Part shown: piece after piece, positions 1 through 8,007 of the stretch
Layout of the letters: every line of letters begins with the position of its first letter
Numbering within the stretch: position 1 is the first letter of the stretch
Source of the DNA: Streptomyces sp. cf386
GTDB taxonomy: Bacteria; Actinomycetota; Actinomycetes; Streptomycetales; Streptomycetaceae
Direction of reading: 5' to 3'
Length of the DNA stretch: 64,000 bases
NCBI RefSeq assembly: GCF_900103585.1
Contig: NZ_FNHV01000031.1
Coordinates: forward strand, 1-64,000
The notes under the pieces: model-generated
Told to the model about the DNA's origin: nothing
What the model saw: the letters and a program-made list of their open reading frames with translations, nothing else
Databases searched by the model: none
Translations under genes and position numbers: made by a program

Positions 1-711
1 TCGCTGGACCGGCGTCTGCTGCAGAAGTACGGCAAGGCGACGCCCGAGGCCCTGGTCGAGTCGGCCCTGTGGGAGGCGTCGCTCTTCGAGGAGCACGACT
101 TCCGGGACATCAAGATCTCGGTCAAGCACAATGACCCGGTCGTGATGATCGAGGCGTACCGCCAGCTGGCCGCGCAGTGCGACTACCCCCTCCACCTCGG
201 TGTGACGGAGGCGGGCCCGGCGTTCCAGGGCACGATCAAGTCGGCGGTCGCCTTCGGGGCGCTGCTGGCGCAGGGCATCGGCGACACGATCCGCGTCTCC
301 CTGTCGGCCCCGCCGGTCGAGGAGGTCAAGGTCGGCAACCAGATCCTGGAGTCCCTGAACCTCAAGCAGCGCGGCCTGGAGATCGTCTCCTGCCCGTCCT
401 GCGGCCGTGCCCAGGTCGACGTCTACAAGCTGGCCGAGGAAGTCACCGCGGGCCTGACCGGCATGGAGGTCCCCCTCCGCGTCGCCGTCATGGGCTGCGT
501 GGTGAACGGCCCGGGCGAGGCCCGCGAGGCGGACCTCGGCGTCGCCTCCGGCAACGGCAAGGGCCAGATCTTCGTCAAGGGCGAGGTCATCAAGACCGTC
601 CCCGAATCCAAGATCGTCGAGACCCTCATCGAGGAGGCCATGAAGCTGGCCGAGCAGATGGAGGCGGACGGCGTGGAGTCGGGCGAGCCGTCGGTCGCGG
701 TCGCGGGCTGA
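1..711 (+). CDS. ispG: 4-hydroxy-3-methylbut-2-enyl-diphosphate synthase IspG, 3' part
   Basis: The reading frame is open from the first base, so the 5' end lies outside the window. IspG is a cytosolic [4Fe-4S] enzyme that reductively opens 2-C-methyl-erythritol cyclodiphosphate to HMBPP in the MEP isoprenoid pathway. The C-terminal part seen here holds the cluster ligands: SCPSCGR supplies two cysteines, and CVVNGPGEA supplies the third cysteine and the conserved Asn-Gly-Pro-Gly-Glu loop. About 236 residues are present out of roughly 380 usual for the family. The last 20 or so residues (Glu/Val-rich) are typical actinobacterial tail. No oddity is seen. Confidence 0.97.
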   Translation, partial: SLDRRLLQKYGKATPEALVESALWEASLFEEHDFRDIKISVKHNDPVVMIEAYRQLAAQCDYPLHLGVTEAGPAFQGTIKSAVAFGALLAQGIGDTIRVSLSAPPVEEVKVGNQILESLNLKQRGLEIVSCPSCGRAQVDVYKLAEEVTAGLTGMEVPLRVAVMGCVVNGPGEAREADLGVASGNGKGQIFVKGEVIKTVPESKIVETLIEEAMKLAEQMEADGVESGEPSVAVAG

Positions 712-754
712 CGGGGCCTACGTTCCGCTGGGGCGACTTCTCGGCGCCGGTCCG

Positions 755-850
755 GGCATTTCAGCCCGTCCGGCGTTTGAGGACGAGGCCCCTTCAGGGC
801 CGAAGCGGGGGTCTGGGGGCGGCAGCCCCCCCCAGGGACGGGACCACAGC
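755..850. repeat. Streptomyces REP-like intergenic repeat
   Basis: This sits between ispG and the next gene. It contains the core TCCGGCGTTTGAGGACGAG followed by CCCTTCAGGGCCGAAGCGGGGGTC-type and GGCGGCAGCCCCC-type inverted segments. This unit is recalled as scattered through many Streptomyces intergenic regions. A degraded copy lies inside the coding region near 16384. Confidence 0.6.
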
Positions 851-951
851 AGACGGCCACCCCTCAAGGGCCGCCAACCTCCACAGGCAGCGTGGCTCAG
901 CTTCCACAGGTACAGTGCGGAGACCTGCAGTTCCCCGGAGGGCCCCCGCAC

Positions 952-1800
952 GTGTTGACCCAGACCACCTCACGGGTGCTCGAACCGAGTGACCTGGACG
1001 CCGCGCTCGCCGTCCTCGACCGCGAGCCGGTCGTGAACGCCTTCGTGACGTCCCGCGTCCAGGTCGCCGGCCTCGACCCCTGGCGCCTCGGCGGCGAGAT
1101 GTGGGGCTGGTACGAGGACGGCATGCTGACGTCCCTGTGCTACGCGGGCGCCAACCTCGTCCCGATCTGCGCGACCTCCCGAGCGGTACGGGCCTTCGCC
1201 GACCGCGCCCGGCGCGCGGGTCGTCGCTGCTCCTCCATCGTCGGCCCCGCCGATTCCACCGGCCAGCTGTGGCGCCTGCTGGAACCCGGCTGGGGCCCGG
1301 CCCGCGAGGTGCGCTCCCACCAGCCGCTCATGGTCACCGACCGCATGCCGACCGACATCGCCCCGGATCCGTACGTCCGCCGCATCCGCAAGGACGAGAT
1401 GGAGACGATCATGCCGGCGTGCGTGGCGATGTTCACCGAGGAGGTCGGGGTATCGCCGATGGCCGGCGACGGCGGACTCCTCTACCAGGCCCGGGTCGCC
1501 GAACTCGTGGGCTCCGGCCGCTCCTTCGCCCGCCTCGACCAGAACGGCAAGGTGGTCTTCAAGGCGGAGATCGGCGCGGCGACGGACAGGGCGTGCCAGA
1601 TCCAGGGCGTGTGGGTGGCCCCCGAGTACCGGGGCCAGGGGCTGGCGGTCCCCGGCATGGCGGCGGTCCTGCGCTACGCCCTGGCGGACGTCGCCCCGGT
1701 GGTCAGCCTGTACGTGAACGACTTCAACACGGCGGCGAGGCGGACGTATCAGAGGGTCGGCTTCCAAGAGGTCGGCGCCTTCATGAGCGTCCTGTTCTGA
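952..1800 (+). CDS. GNAT-family N-acetyltransferase (DUF4081 plus acetyltransferase domain)
   Basis: The protein is 282 residues if it starts at GTG 952 (VLTQTTSRVLEPSD), which is preceded by GGAG at 937-940; a longer in-frame start at 892 has no good ribosome site. The N-terminal half resembles the DUF4081 domain found in actinobacterial acetyltransferases. The C-terminal half is a GNAT fold with the acetyl-CoA motif region VWVAPEYRGQGLAVPGM and the closing YVNDFNTAARRTYQRVGF. The substrate is unknown. It is a conserved neighbour of ispG and proS in Streptomyces. Confidence 0.9.
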   Translation: MLTQTTSRVLEPSDLDAALAVLDREPVVNAFVTSRVQVAGLDPWRLGGEMWGWYEDGMLTSLCYAGANLVPICATSRAVRAFADRARRAGRRCSSIVGPADSTGQLWRLLEPGWGPAREVRSHQPLMVTDRMPTDIAPDPYVRRIRKDEMETIMPACVAMFTEEVGVSPMAGDGGLLYQARVAELVGSGRSFARLDQNGKVVFKAEIGAATDRACQIQGVWVAPEYRGQGLAVPGMAAVLRYALADVAPVVSLYVNDFNTAARRTYQRVGFQEVGAFMSVLF

Positions 1801-1856
1801 AACCCCTTAAGGGCGCGGGGCCGAATCGATATGCGGCTGCCGCCGCGTGAGCGCGA
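1801..1856. repeat. Streptomyces GGGCGCGGGG-type dispersed repeat
   Basis: The segment reads AGGGCGCGGGGCCGAATCG then ATGCGGCTGCCGCCGCG and GAGCGCGAGCAACCACC. It matches the pattern of a common Streptomyces intergenic repeat and shares its head with the copy at 5222-5280. It falls directly after the stop of the acetyltransferase gene. Confidence 0.5.
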
Positions 1857-1915
1857 GCAACCACCGACGAGCTGCACCCGGAACACAGCGCGAACCCCCC
1901 TGTAGGCTCCCCACC

Positions 1916-2485
1916 ATGCGTCTTCCCGGTCACGGACACCGCCGCCGACCCGACGAGATCGTGATCGGCCCGCTGGAACTTTCGGCCCACGTGGACGAGG
2001 CACTGGCCGTCCAAGCGGTCGCGTTCGGCCTGGGCCCGGACGAAGTGGCCGTACGCCGCCAGATCGTCCTGCGCCACATGGCGTACCCGGGAGCAAGGGC
2101 CCTCGGCGCGACCACCGCCGACGGACGACTCGCGGGTTTCGTGTACGGCATGCCCAACGACCGCTCCCACTGGTGGTCCACCGTCGTGCAGCCCTACCTC
2201 CGGGCCCAGGGCCACGAGGCCTGGCTGGACGACTCCTTCGTCATCACGGAACTGCACGTCCACCCCCGCTACCAGAACCGAGGCGTCGGCCGCTCCCTGA
2301 TCACCACGATCACGGACAGCGCCGCCGAACCCCGCTCGATCCTCTCGGCGATCGACACCGACAGCCCCGCCCGCGGCCTCTACCACTCCCTCGGCTACAC
2401 GGACCTCGCCCGCCAGGTCCTCTTCCCCAGCGCCCCGAAGCCGTACGCCGTCATGGGCGCCCCCCTCCCGCTGCGCCGCCGGTAG
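1916..2485 (+). CDS. GNAT-family N-acetyltransferase
   Basis: The protein is 189 residues from ATG 1916 (MRLPGHGHRRRPDEI). Earlier in-frame starts would add a sequence unlike the family. The GNAT core is visible in ITELHVHPRYQNRGVGRSLI, which contains the Q/RxxGxG/A acetyl-CoA loop (QNRGVG), and in GLYHSLGYTDLARQVLF at the end. It probably acetylates a small molecule or protein N-terminus; the substrate cannot be inferred. It lies 89 bases upstream of proS in the same direction. Confidence 0.88.
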   Translation: MRLPGHGHRRRPDEIVIGPLELSAHVDEALAVQAVAFGLGPDEVAVRRQIVLRHMAYPGARALGATTADGRLAGFVYGMPNDRSHWWSTVVQPYLRAQGHEAWLDDSFVITELHVHPRYQNRGVGRSLITTITDSAAEPRSILSAIDTDSPARGLYHSLGYTDLARQVLFPSAPKPYAVMGAPLPLRRR

Positions 2486-2574
2486 GCGATGCGCCGCCGC
2501 TAACCGATTTCCACCGCCCCGTACCCCCCGGCTAACCTCCTGCCATAACCCAAACCAGCAGGAGTACGAGAACC

Positions 2575-4278
2575 ATGGCGAACGCACCGGTCCAGCGCAT
2601 GTCCCAGTTGATGGCGAAGACGCTGCGCGACGACCCGGCGGACGCCGAGGTACTCAGCCACAAGCTGCTCGTCCGTGCCGGCTACGTCCGCCGCACGGCG
2701 GCCGGTATCTGGTCGTGGCTGCCCCTCGGCAAGCGGGTCCTCGCCAACGTGGAGCGCATCGTCCGCGAGGAGATGGACGCCATCGGCGCCCAGGAGGTGC
2801 TGCTCCCCGCGCTGCTGCCGCGTGAGCCGTACGACGCGACCGGCCGCTGGGACGAGTACGGCCCCGAGCTGTTCCGCCTCCAGGACCGCAAGGGCGGCGA
2901 CTACCTACTCGGCCCGACCCACGAGGAGATCTTCACCCTGCTGGTGAAAGACCAGGCGTCCTCCTACAAGGACCTGCCGGTCATCCTCTACCAGATCCAG
3001 CACAAGTACCGTGACGAGGCCCGCCCCCGGGCCGGCATCCTGCGCGGCCGTGAGTTCCTGATGAAGGACTCGTACTCCTTCGACACGGAGGACGAGGGCC
3101 TGGCCCAGTCGTACGCCCTGCACCGCCAGGCCTACCAGCGCGTCTTCGAGCGCCTCGGCCTCGACTACCGCATCTGCGCCGCGACCGCCGGCGCGATGGG
3201 CGGCTCCAAGTCGGAGGAGTTCCTCGCCCCGGCCGGCGCCGGCGAGGACACCTTCGCGGACTGCCCGAACTGCGACTTCGCGGCCAACACCGAGGCGATC
3301 TCGTACGCGCTGAAGCCGGTGGACGCCGACGGCGTGGCCGCTCTCGAAGAGATCCCCACCCCCGACACCCCGACCATCGAGACCCTCGCCGCCCACCTCG
3401 GCGTCCCGGCCTCCGCCACCCTGAAGAACCTCCTCGTCAAGGTCGACGGCGAGATCGTCGCCGTCGGTGTCCCCGGCGACCGCGAGGTCGACATGGACAA
3501 GGTCGAGGCGCACTTCGCGCCGGCCGTCGTCGAGATGGTCACCGAGGCGGACTTCGCCGGCCGCCCCGACCTGGTGCGCGGGTACGTCGGCCCGCAGGGC
3601 CTGGGCGAGAAGGTCAAGTACATCGCCGACCCGCGCGTGGCCCCCGGCACCTCCTGGATCACCGGCGCCAACAAGGACGCCACACACGCCAGGAACGTCG
3701 TCGCGGGCCGTGACTTCGAGGTCGGCGAGTACGTCGACGTCGTAGTCGTCCAGGAGGGCGACCCCTGCCCGAACTGCGGCACCGGCCTCAAGCTCGACCG
3801 CGCCATCGAGATCGGCCACATCTTCCAGCTGGGCCGCAAGTACGCGGATGCGCTGAAGCTCGACGTCCTCGGCCAGAACGGCAAGCCGGTCCGCGTGACC
3901 ATGGGCTCCTACGGCATCGGTGTCTCCCGCGCCGTCGCCGCCCTCGCCGAGCAGACCGCCGACGACAAGGGCCTGTGCTGGCCCGCCGAGGTCGCCCCGG
4001 CCGACGTGCACGTGGTCGCCGCGGGCAAGGCCCTGCAGACCGAACTCGCCCTCGACGTCTCCGAGAAGCTGGCCACGGCAGGCCTGCGCGTCCTGTGCGA
4101 CGACCGGGCGGGCGTCTCGCCGGGCGTGAAGTTCACCGACTCGGAGCTGATCGGCGTACCGCAGATCCTGGTGGCCGGGCGGCGCGCGGCCGAGGGCGTC
4201 GTCGAGCTCAAGGACCGCAGGACCGGTGAGCGCGAGGAGCTGACGGTGGACGAGGCGATCGCGCGCCTGACCGCGTAG
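2575..4278 (+). CDS. proS: prolyl-tRNA synthetase
   Basis: This 567-residue class II aminoacyl-tRNA synthetase charges tRNA-Pro in the cytosol. Motif 2 is seen in YRDEARPRAGILRGREF, with GPTHEEIFTLLVKD upstream and the motif 3 region MGSYGIGVSR. Between them, residues about 225-400 form the bacterial-type YbaK-like editing insert (SATLKNLLVKVDGEIVAVGV). A C-terminal anticodon-binding domain follows. The length fits the bacterial type. The start ATG 2575 has AGGAG 12 bases upstream. Confidence 0.98.
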   Translation: MANAPVQRMSQLMAKTLRDDPADAEVLSHKLLVRAGYVRRTAAGIWSWLPLGKRVLANVERIVREEMDAIGAQEVLLPALLPREPYDATGRWDEYGPELFRLQDRKGGDYLLGPTHEEIFTLLVKDQASSYKDLPVILYQIQHKYRDEARPRAGILRGREFLMKDSYSFDTEDEGLAQSYALHRQAYQRVFERLGLDYRICAATAGAMGGSKSEEFLAPAGAGEDTFADCPNCDFAANTEAISYALKPVDADGVAALEEIPTPDTPTIETLAAHLGVPASATLKNLLVKVDGEIVAVGVPGDREVDMDKVEAHFAPAVVEMVTEADFAGRPDLVRGYVGPQGLGEKVKYIADPRVAPGTSWITGANKDATHARNVVAGRDFEVGEYVDVVVVQEGDPCPNCGTGLKLDRAIEIGHIFQLGRKYADALKLDVLGQNGKPVRVTMGSYGIGVSRAVAALAEQTADDKGLCWPAEVAPADVHVVAAGKALQTELALDVSEKLATAGLRVLCDDRAGVSPGVKFTDSELIGVPQILVAGRRAAEGVVELKDRRTGEREELTVDEAIARLTA

Positions 4279-4349
4279 GCGACGGCCTAAAAGGAAGTCC
4301 TCAGAAACCTCTCCGGGTAGCTAAAGACATCTCACAGCTTCCCCTCAGG

Positions 4350-4399
4350 CCGTTCCCCGACCGTAGGACGTGACACAGCGTCACTCGGGAGGGGAACGG
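4350..4399 (+). promoter_or_regulatory. inverted repeat overlapping a ribosome-binding site
   Basis: CCGTTCCCC at 4350-4358 is the exact complement of GGGGAACGG at 4391-4399. The right arm overlaps the GGGAGGGG ribosome site (4387-4394) of the gene starting with TTG at 4402. A smaller GTGAC...GTCAC pair lies inside the loop. The RNA fold could hide the ribosome site; this is inference. Confidence 0.4.
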
Positions 4400-4401
4400 T
4401 C

Positions 4402-4719
4402 TTGCGTACCAGGGAACGGGGTGCCGCGGCAGCGGTCCGAAGAGGAGCGCGGCGCACGGCGGCCGCCACGGCGGCGATCACGCTCGCGGCTGCCGCCGGG
4501 GTGTTCGCCCTGATCGGCACGATGCAGGCGGACGCCGACACGACGGCGAGCAGCGGCACGCAGACAAGCAGTTCCACATCCACGGACAGCTCGGCCTCCG
4601 ACAGTACTTCGTCGAGCAGCACGGACGGCTCGAGCGCCGACTCCTCCCTGCAGCCCTCGTCCGACAGCCTCACGTCCTCCTCCGGCGGCTCCACCGACTC
4701 CACCTCGGGGGCGTCGTGA
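4402..4719 (+). CDS. small exported Ser/Thr-rich protein
   Basis: The protein is 105 residues from a TTG codon with GGGAGGGG 8 bases upstream. An Arg-rich start (MRTRERGAAAAVRRGARR) is followed by one hydrophobic helix (AAITLAAAAGVFALIG), then about 60 residues almost entirely Ser, Thr, Asp and Gly. It looks like a membrane-anchored or secreted linker-only protein. In Streptomyces, FMN-binding domains often follow such a leader in ApbE redox clusters; here no such domain is present. It overlaps the next reading frame by 4 bases and probably belongs to the same decayed redox cassette. Confidence 0.6.
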   Translation: MRTRERGAAAAVRRGARRTAAATAAITLAAAAGVFALIGTMQADADTTASSGTQTSSSTSTDSSASDSTSSSSTDGSSADSSLQPSSDSLTSSSGGSTDSTSGAS

Positions 4720-5017
4720 TGAGCACTGCCCTGCGCACGACCGCCGCCGACTGGCGTGCCCTCGGCACCGGCGTCCGACTGGTCGTCACCGATCCGGCAC
4801 TGCTGGACTCCTGCAACCTGCTCCTCGCCCGCTACCTGGCCGAGGTCGCTGGTCCGGCCTGGCAGAGGGCCGCGGCGCCTGCCACCACCCCGACGGCACG
4901 GTCCGCCTGGTACGCAGCGCCCTGACGACGTTCGCGAGTGAACTCGATGCCCACGCATGTGGATTCTGCGCAGCGACGGACGGTACGCCTCTGCTGCCGA
5001 TACCTCAGGAGAGCTGA
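4716..5017 (+). pseudogene. fusion remnant: ApbE N-terminal stub joined to NuoF-like C-terminal tail
   Basis: Residues 1-45 from GTG 4716 (RALGTGVRLVVTDPALL, then LLARYLAEV) resemble the start of FAD:protein FMN transferase (ApbE). Similarity stops at about 4850. From about 4865, in a different frame, the DNA encodes GRGACHHPDGTVRLVRSAL and continues to LLPIPQES before TGA 5015-5017. That tail resembles the C-terminus of Streptomyces NuoF/SLBB-type oxidoreductases. The simplest reading is one deletion removing most of both genes. Family assignments are from memory of the motifs, not a search. Confidence 0.6.
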
Positions 5018-5018
5018 C

Positions 5019-5228
5019 ATGGACCACCGCATCGACATCGGCTGGACGGCGTGCGAGGGCGACGGCCTGTGCGCCGAGCTACTTCCCGACCACGTCACGC
5101 TGGACGAGTGGGGCTACCCCCTGGTGGACAGCACCCCGGTCCCCGCCCGCACGGTCAAACGAGCCCGCAGAGCAGCGGCTGACTGTCCCGCGTTGGCAAT
5201 CAAACTGACGGCGAGGGCAGTTCCCTGA
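5019..5228 (+). CDS. small ferredoxin
   Basis: The protein is 69 residues from ATG 5019, with AGGAG at 5007-5011; longer in-frame starts run into the remnant upstream. The pattern CEGDGLC ... DCPALAI with a central WGYPLV is that of actinobacterial 3Fe-4S/4Fe-4S ferredoxins with three conserved cysteines plus CP. It would pass single electrons in the cytosol. Its usual partner, the NuoF-like oxidoreductase encoded just upstream, survives only as a fragment, so this ferredoxin may be orphaned or used by another enzyme. Confidence 0.85.
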   Translation: MDHRIDIGWTACEGDGLCAELLPDHVTLDEWGYPLVDSTPVPARTVKRARRAAADCPALAIKLTARAVP

Positions 5229-5280
5229 AGGGGCGCGGGGAACTGCGCGACCAGCCCCCACGCACCCGCAGACAACACAC
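5222..5280. repeat. Streptomyces GGGGCGCGGGGAACTGCGCGACC-type dispersed repeat
   Basis: The segment begins at the ferredoxin stop codon and contains GGGGCGCGGGGAACTGCGCG, ACCAGCCCCCACG and CACCCGCAG. It is recalled as one of the most frequent intergenic repeats in Streptomyces. It fills the 58 bases between two convergent genes, where it could also help terminate transcription. Confidence 0.6.
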
Positions 5281-5286
5281 AACCCC

Positions 5287-6186
5287 TCAAAGCCACCCGG
5301 CAAACTCCAGCAACAACTCCGCATCCTTGGGCCGCCCCACCCTCAGCGCCCGCACTCCGGACTCAACCGCCCGAAACAGCGTCCACCCCCGAAGCCGCTC
5401 CTGATCCACATCCAACGACTCCGCAAGCCGCTTCACCCGCCGCCGAGTAATCGCGGCCCCCGACGGCGAGGCGATCAGATCCTCCACCCGATCCCGCACC
5501 AACCGCGCCAGATCGAACGCACATTCCCCGACCACCGGATCCGGCCCCACCGCCAACCACGGCATCCGCTCCCCGGCCAACACCTTGGACTGCCGAAACG
5601 TCCCGTGCAGCAACCGCATCTCAGGCGGCGCAGCCAACAACTCCTCGCGCGCACCGAGCGCGGCATCCACCAGCGCCGAGACCCCCGCCTCGCCCGACGC
5701 GGTCGCCCGCATCGCCTCGGCCTGCCGCCCCGTCCGCTCGGCCACGGTCTCGAAGGCGTACTCGGTCGGCGGATCGACCCACAGCCGCCGCAACGTCCCC
5801 GCCGCCTCCAGCAACGCCTTCGCCTCCGGCAACGACCGCACCGACATCTCCGGATGCAGCCGCTCCAACAGCAGCACACCCTCGGTCACGAAGGGTTCCA
5901 GCAGTTGTACGGCACCCAGACCGCCCCAGTGCGCGAGCGCGGCCCGCTCGCTCTCCGGGCGGAACCGGGGCGGGGCCAGCTTGAGCACGGCGGGGGTTCC
6001 GTCCGCGCGCCGGACCAGCACCACCAGGCTGCTGCGGCCCCCCGGCATCTGCACGCGCTGGGCGGTCAACTCGCGTAGCGCGACGGACTGGCGGGCCGCC
6101 TCCGGCAGCTTCTCCAACCAGTCGTCACCGTCCGGTGCCGTCTCACCGAGCGCCCTGACCAGACGCTGCGGCGGTTCGAAAGCCAT
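5287..6186 (-). CDS. aminoglycoside phosphotransferase-like protein, probably catalytically inactive
   Basis: The protein is 299 residues from ATG 6186 (MAFEPPQRLVRALG), with GGGAAGGGAA upstream; a longer in-frame start at 6240 overlaps the next gene. The fold is APH/choline-kinase-like: VVLVRRADGTPAVLKLAPP holds the ATP-binding Lys strand. The catalytic loop reads LLHGTFRQSKVLAG, where active members have HGDxxxxN: Asp is Thr and Asn is Lys. The metal loop reads LAVGPDPVVGECAFDLA, where active members have IDP: Asp is Gly. It may therefore be a pseudokinase. It is the last gene of a minus-strand group with the DUF4439 protein and the lipoprotein. Confidence 0.8.
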   Translation of the reverse strand: MAFEPPQRLVRALGETAPDGDDWLEKLPEAARQSVALRELTAQRVQMPGGRSSLVVLVRRADGTPAVLKLAPPRFRPESERAALAHWGGLGAVQLLEPFVTEGVLLLERLHPEMSVRSLPEAKALLEAAGTLRRLWVDPPTEYAFETVAERTGRQAEAMRATASGEAGVSALVDAALGAREELLAAPPEMRLLHGTFRQSKVLAGERMPWLAVGPDPVVGECAFDLARLVRDRVEDLIASPSGAAITRRRVKRLAESLDVDQERLRGWTLFRAVESGVRALRVGRPKDAELLLEFAGWL

Positions 6187-6236
6187 GCGCGAGTCGTTCC
6201 CTTCCCGTACTTCCCGTACGTTCTCTGCGGCTCGCG

Positions 6237-6704
6237 TCACGCGCTGGGCGCCGCCGATGCCGACGTGGTGCCCGCCCGCTCGGCGAGCCCTGGGAAGGCT
6301 ACGCTCTCGCCCCGCCAGCGCACCGCCCGCACCGCCGCCTCCCGCAGTGCCTCGGCAGCGGTGCCCCGCAGCGCACCCTCGGCCGCCCGCACCAGGTCGG
6401 AGTACACCCCGGCCACCCGGTCCTCCAACTCGGCGGCGAGCCGGACGGCGGCGGCCGAGTCAGACACCGGGAACGGCAGCGCGTACGCGGCGCTCGCGGC
6501 GGCCGGCTGGGCGCCAAGGTCGCGCACCTCGCGCGCCAGCGCGTCCCGCCGCGCCCGGTGAGCGTCATACGCAGCGCGTGCTTCCGAGCGCTGCCCCTCG
6601 GCGATACGGCCGCCGACGACGCCGTACCCGTACACGGCCGCATGCTCGGCGGTGAGCGCCGCCTGCAGAGCCGTCAGCTGCTCCTTCTTGCCGGTCCCGC
6701 TCAC
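6237..6704 (-). CDS. DUF4439 ferritin-like protein
   Basis: The protein is 155 residues and almost all helical. It begins LTALQAALTAEHAAVYGYGV, the first helix of a ferritin-like four-helix bundle with Glu and His placed as in the family. The start is GTG 6704, overlapping the stop of the lipoprotein gene by GTGA, so the two are translationally coupled. Function is unknown; ferritin-like DUF4439 proteins are presumed to bind a di-metal site. The C-terminal 15 residues are Ala/Ser/Thr filler. Confidence 0.85.
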   Translation of the reverse strand: MSGTGKKEQLTALQAALTAEHAAVYGYGVVGGRIAEGQRSEARAAYDAHRARRDALAREVRDLGAQPAAASAAYALPFPVSDSAAAVRLAAELEDRVAGVYSDLVRAAEGALRGTAAEALREAAVRAVRWRGESVAFPGLAERAGTTSASAAPSA

Positions 6705-7276
6705 TTGGCCCCCTCCGTCAGCAGATACGCGTGCGCCGCCCCGGCCGCCGCCACGGAGGCCAGCAGCCGTGCCAGCTCACCCGGCACATGGAGCAACTCC
6801 TTCGCACGCCGGTCCGCGAGCTCACGCTCGGCCGCGGCCAGTTCGGCCAAGGCGCCCTGTTCCGTCGCGGGCACGGTGGCCGACGGAGAGGACGACGGCG
6901 ATGCCTTCCCGGCCTGCGGCGCCTTGGACACCGTAGAAGAGCTTGCGGACGGTCCGGAGGTTCCGGGGGACCCGGAAGAGCCGCCGCCGAACGCCTCCAC
7001 ATGCCGTACGGCCTGTGCCCGCAACGGCCCCACCAGCTCCGCCAGCACCGGGTGGGCGGCGAGGACGGCGTCGTACCGTGCGACCAGGCCCTCGCTGTCC
7101 CGGGCCGCACGCGCGCGTGCCCGTTCGGTGAGCGACGGGCTGCCGCTCGTGGTGCCGTCCGAGTCCTCGGACCCGGAGGAGCAGCCCACCAGCAGGGCGG
7201 CCCCGGCGGCAGCCGAGGCGAGCAGGGTTCTTCTGCGCGGCCCCGAGGGGGAGCGCGGCGGCGAGGGGTACGGCAC
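6701..7276 (-). CDS. Tat-type lipoprotein of unknown function
   Basis: The start GTG 7276 follows GAGGA by 8 bases and gives 191 residues; the frame stays open to 7477 but that part lacks coding character. The N-terminus PRRRTLLASAAAGAALLVGC carries twin arginines, a hydrophobic stretch and a lipobox (LVGC), so the protein is probably exported folded and lipid-anchored. Two Ala/Glu-rich helical segments flank a Gly/Ser/Pro linker. It is coupled to the DUF4439 gene, and the second half (ELADRRAKELLHVPGELARL) may itself be part of a split helical bundle. Confidence 0.75.
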   Translation of the reverse strand: MPYPSPPRSPSGPRRRTLLASAAAGAALLVGCSSGSEDSDGTTSGSPSLTERARARAARDSEGLVARYDAVLAAHPVLAELVGPLRAQAVRHVEAFGGGSSGSPGTSGPSASSSTVSKAPQAGKASPSSSPSATVPATEQGALAELAAAERELADRRAKELLHVPGELARLLASVAAAGAAHAYLLTEGAK

Positions 7277-7507
7277 GGCAGACGTCCTCGGGGAACTCGT
7301 ACGAAACCAGTTGCGAAAGCAGTTACGACAGCGGCTGCGGAACCAGCGGGCCGCAGGCCCGTGATCACGGTACCCGCGCAACCGGACGGCACCACTCATC
7401 GGCACCGTTCGTGTGCAGGTGGACGGCAACACTCCCTGCGACCGGATACCCTTTGACCAGACACCGACCCATCCCACAACAGCACACGCGGCCGAGGAGT
7501 CACCCGG

Positions 7508-8005
7508 ATGAGCACCACCCAGAGCGAGAGGCTGCGAGAACTACTGGAACCGCTCGTCAGCTCTCAGGGCCTGGATCTCGAAGAGATCGAAGTGGACTCC
7601 ATCGGACGCAAGCGCGTGCTGCGCGTCGTTGTCGACTCCGACACCGGAGCGGACCTGGACGAGGTCGCCGATGTGAGCCGTGCGCTCTCGGCGAAGCTCG
7701 ACGAGACGGACGCGATGGGTGAGGGCGAGTACACCCTCGAGGTCGGTACCCCGGGCGCGGAACGCCTCCTCAAGGAGCACCGGCACTACGTACGCGCGGT
7801 CGACCGGTTGGTGAAGTTCCAACTGGCCGACGACGGCGAGCTGGTGGCCCGCATCATCAAGGTCGACGACGACGGCCTCGACCTCGAAGTGCCCGGAGTG
7901 AAGGGCCGCAAGCCCACCAGCCGCAGACTCGGCTTCCCGGAGATCGACAAGGCGCGCGTGCAGGTCGAGTTCAGCCGCAAGGACAAGAAGGAAGAGGAGG
8001 CGTAG
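7508..8005 (+). CDS. rimP: ribosome maturation factor RimP
   Basis: The protein is 165 residues and opens the rimP-nusA-ylxR-infB-rbfA-truB block. It assists assembly of the 30S subunit. The RimP N-domain is clear (LELEEIEVDSIGRKRVLRV-like region, then DLDEVADVSRALSAKLDE) with VGTPGAERLL before the C-terminal SH3-like domain. GAGGAG lies just upstream of ATG 7508. The end is Lys/Glu-rich, as in other actinobacteria. The 231-base gap before it is shared with the divergent lipoprotein gene. Confidence 0.96.
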   Translation: MSTTQSERLRELLEPLVSSQGLDLEEIEVDSIGRKRVLRVVVDSDTGADLDEVADVSRALSAKLDETDAMGEGEYTLEVGTPGAERLLKEHRHYVRAVDRLVKFQLADDGELVARIIKVDDDGLDLEVPGVKGRKPTSRRLGFPEIDKARVQVEFSRKDKKEEEA

Positions 8006-8007
8006 CC

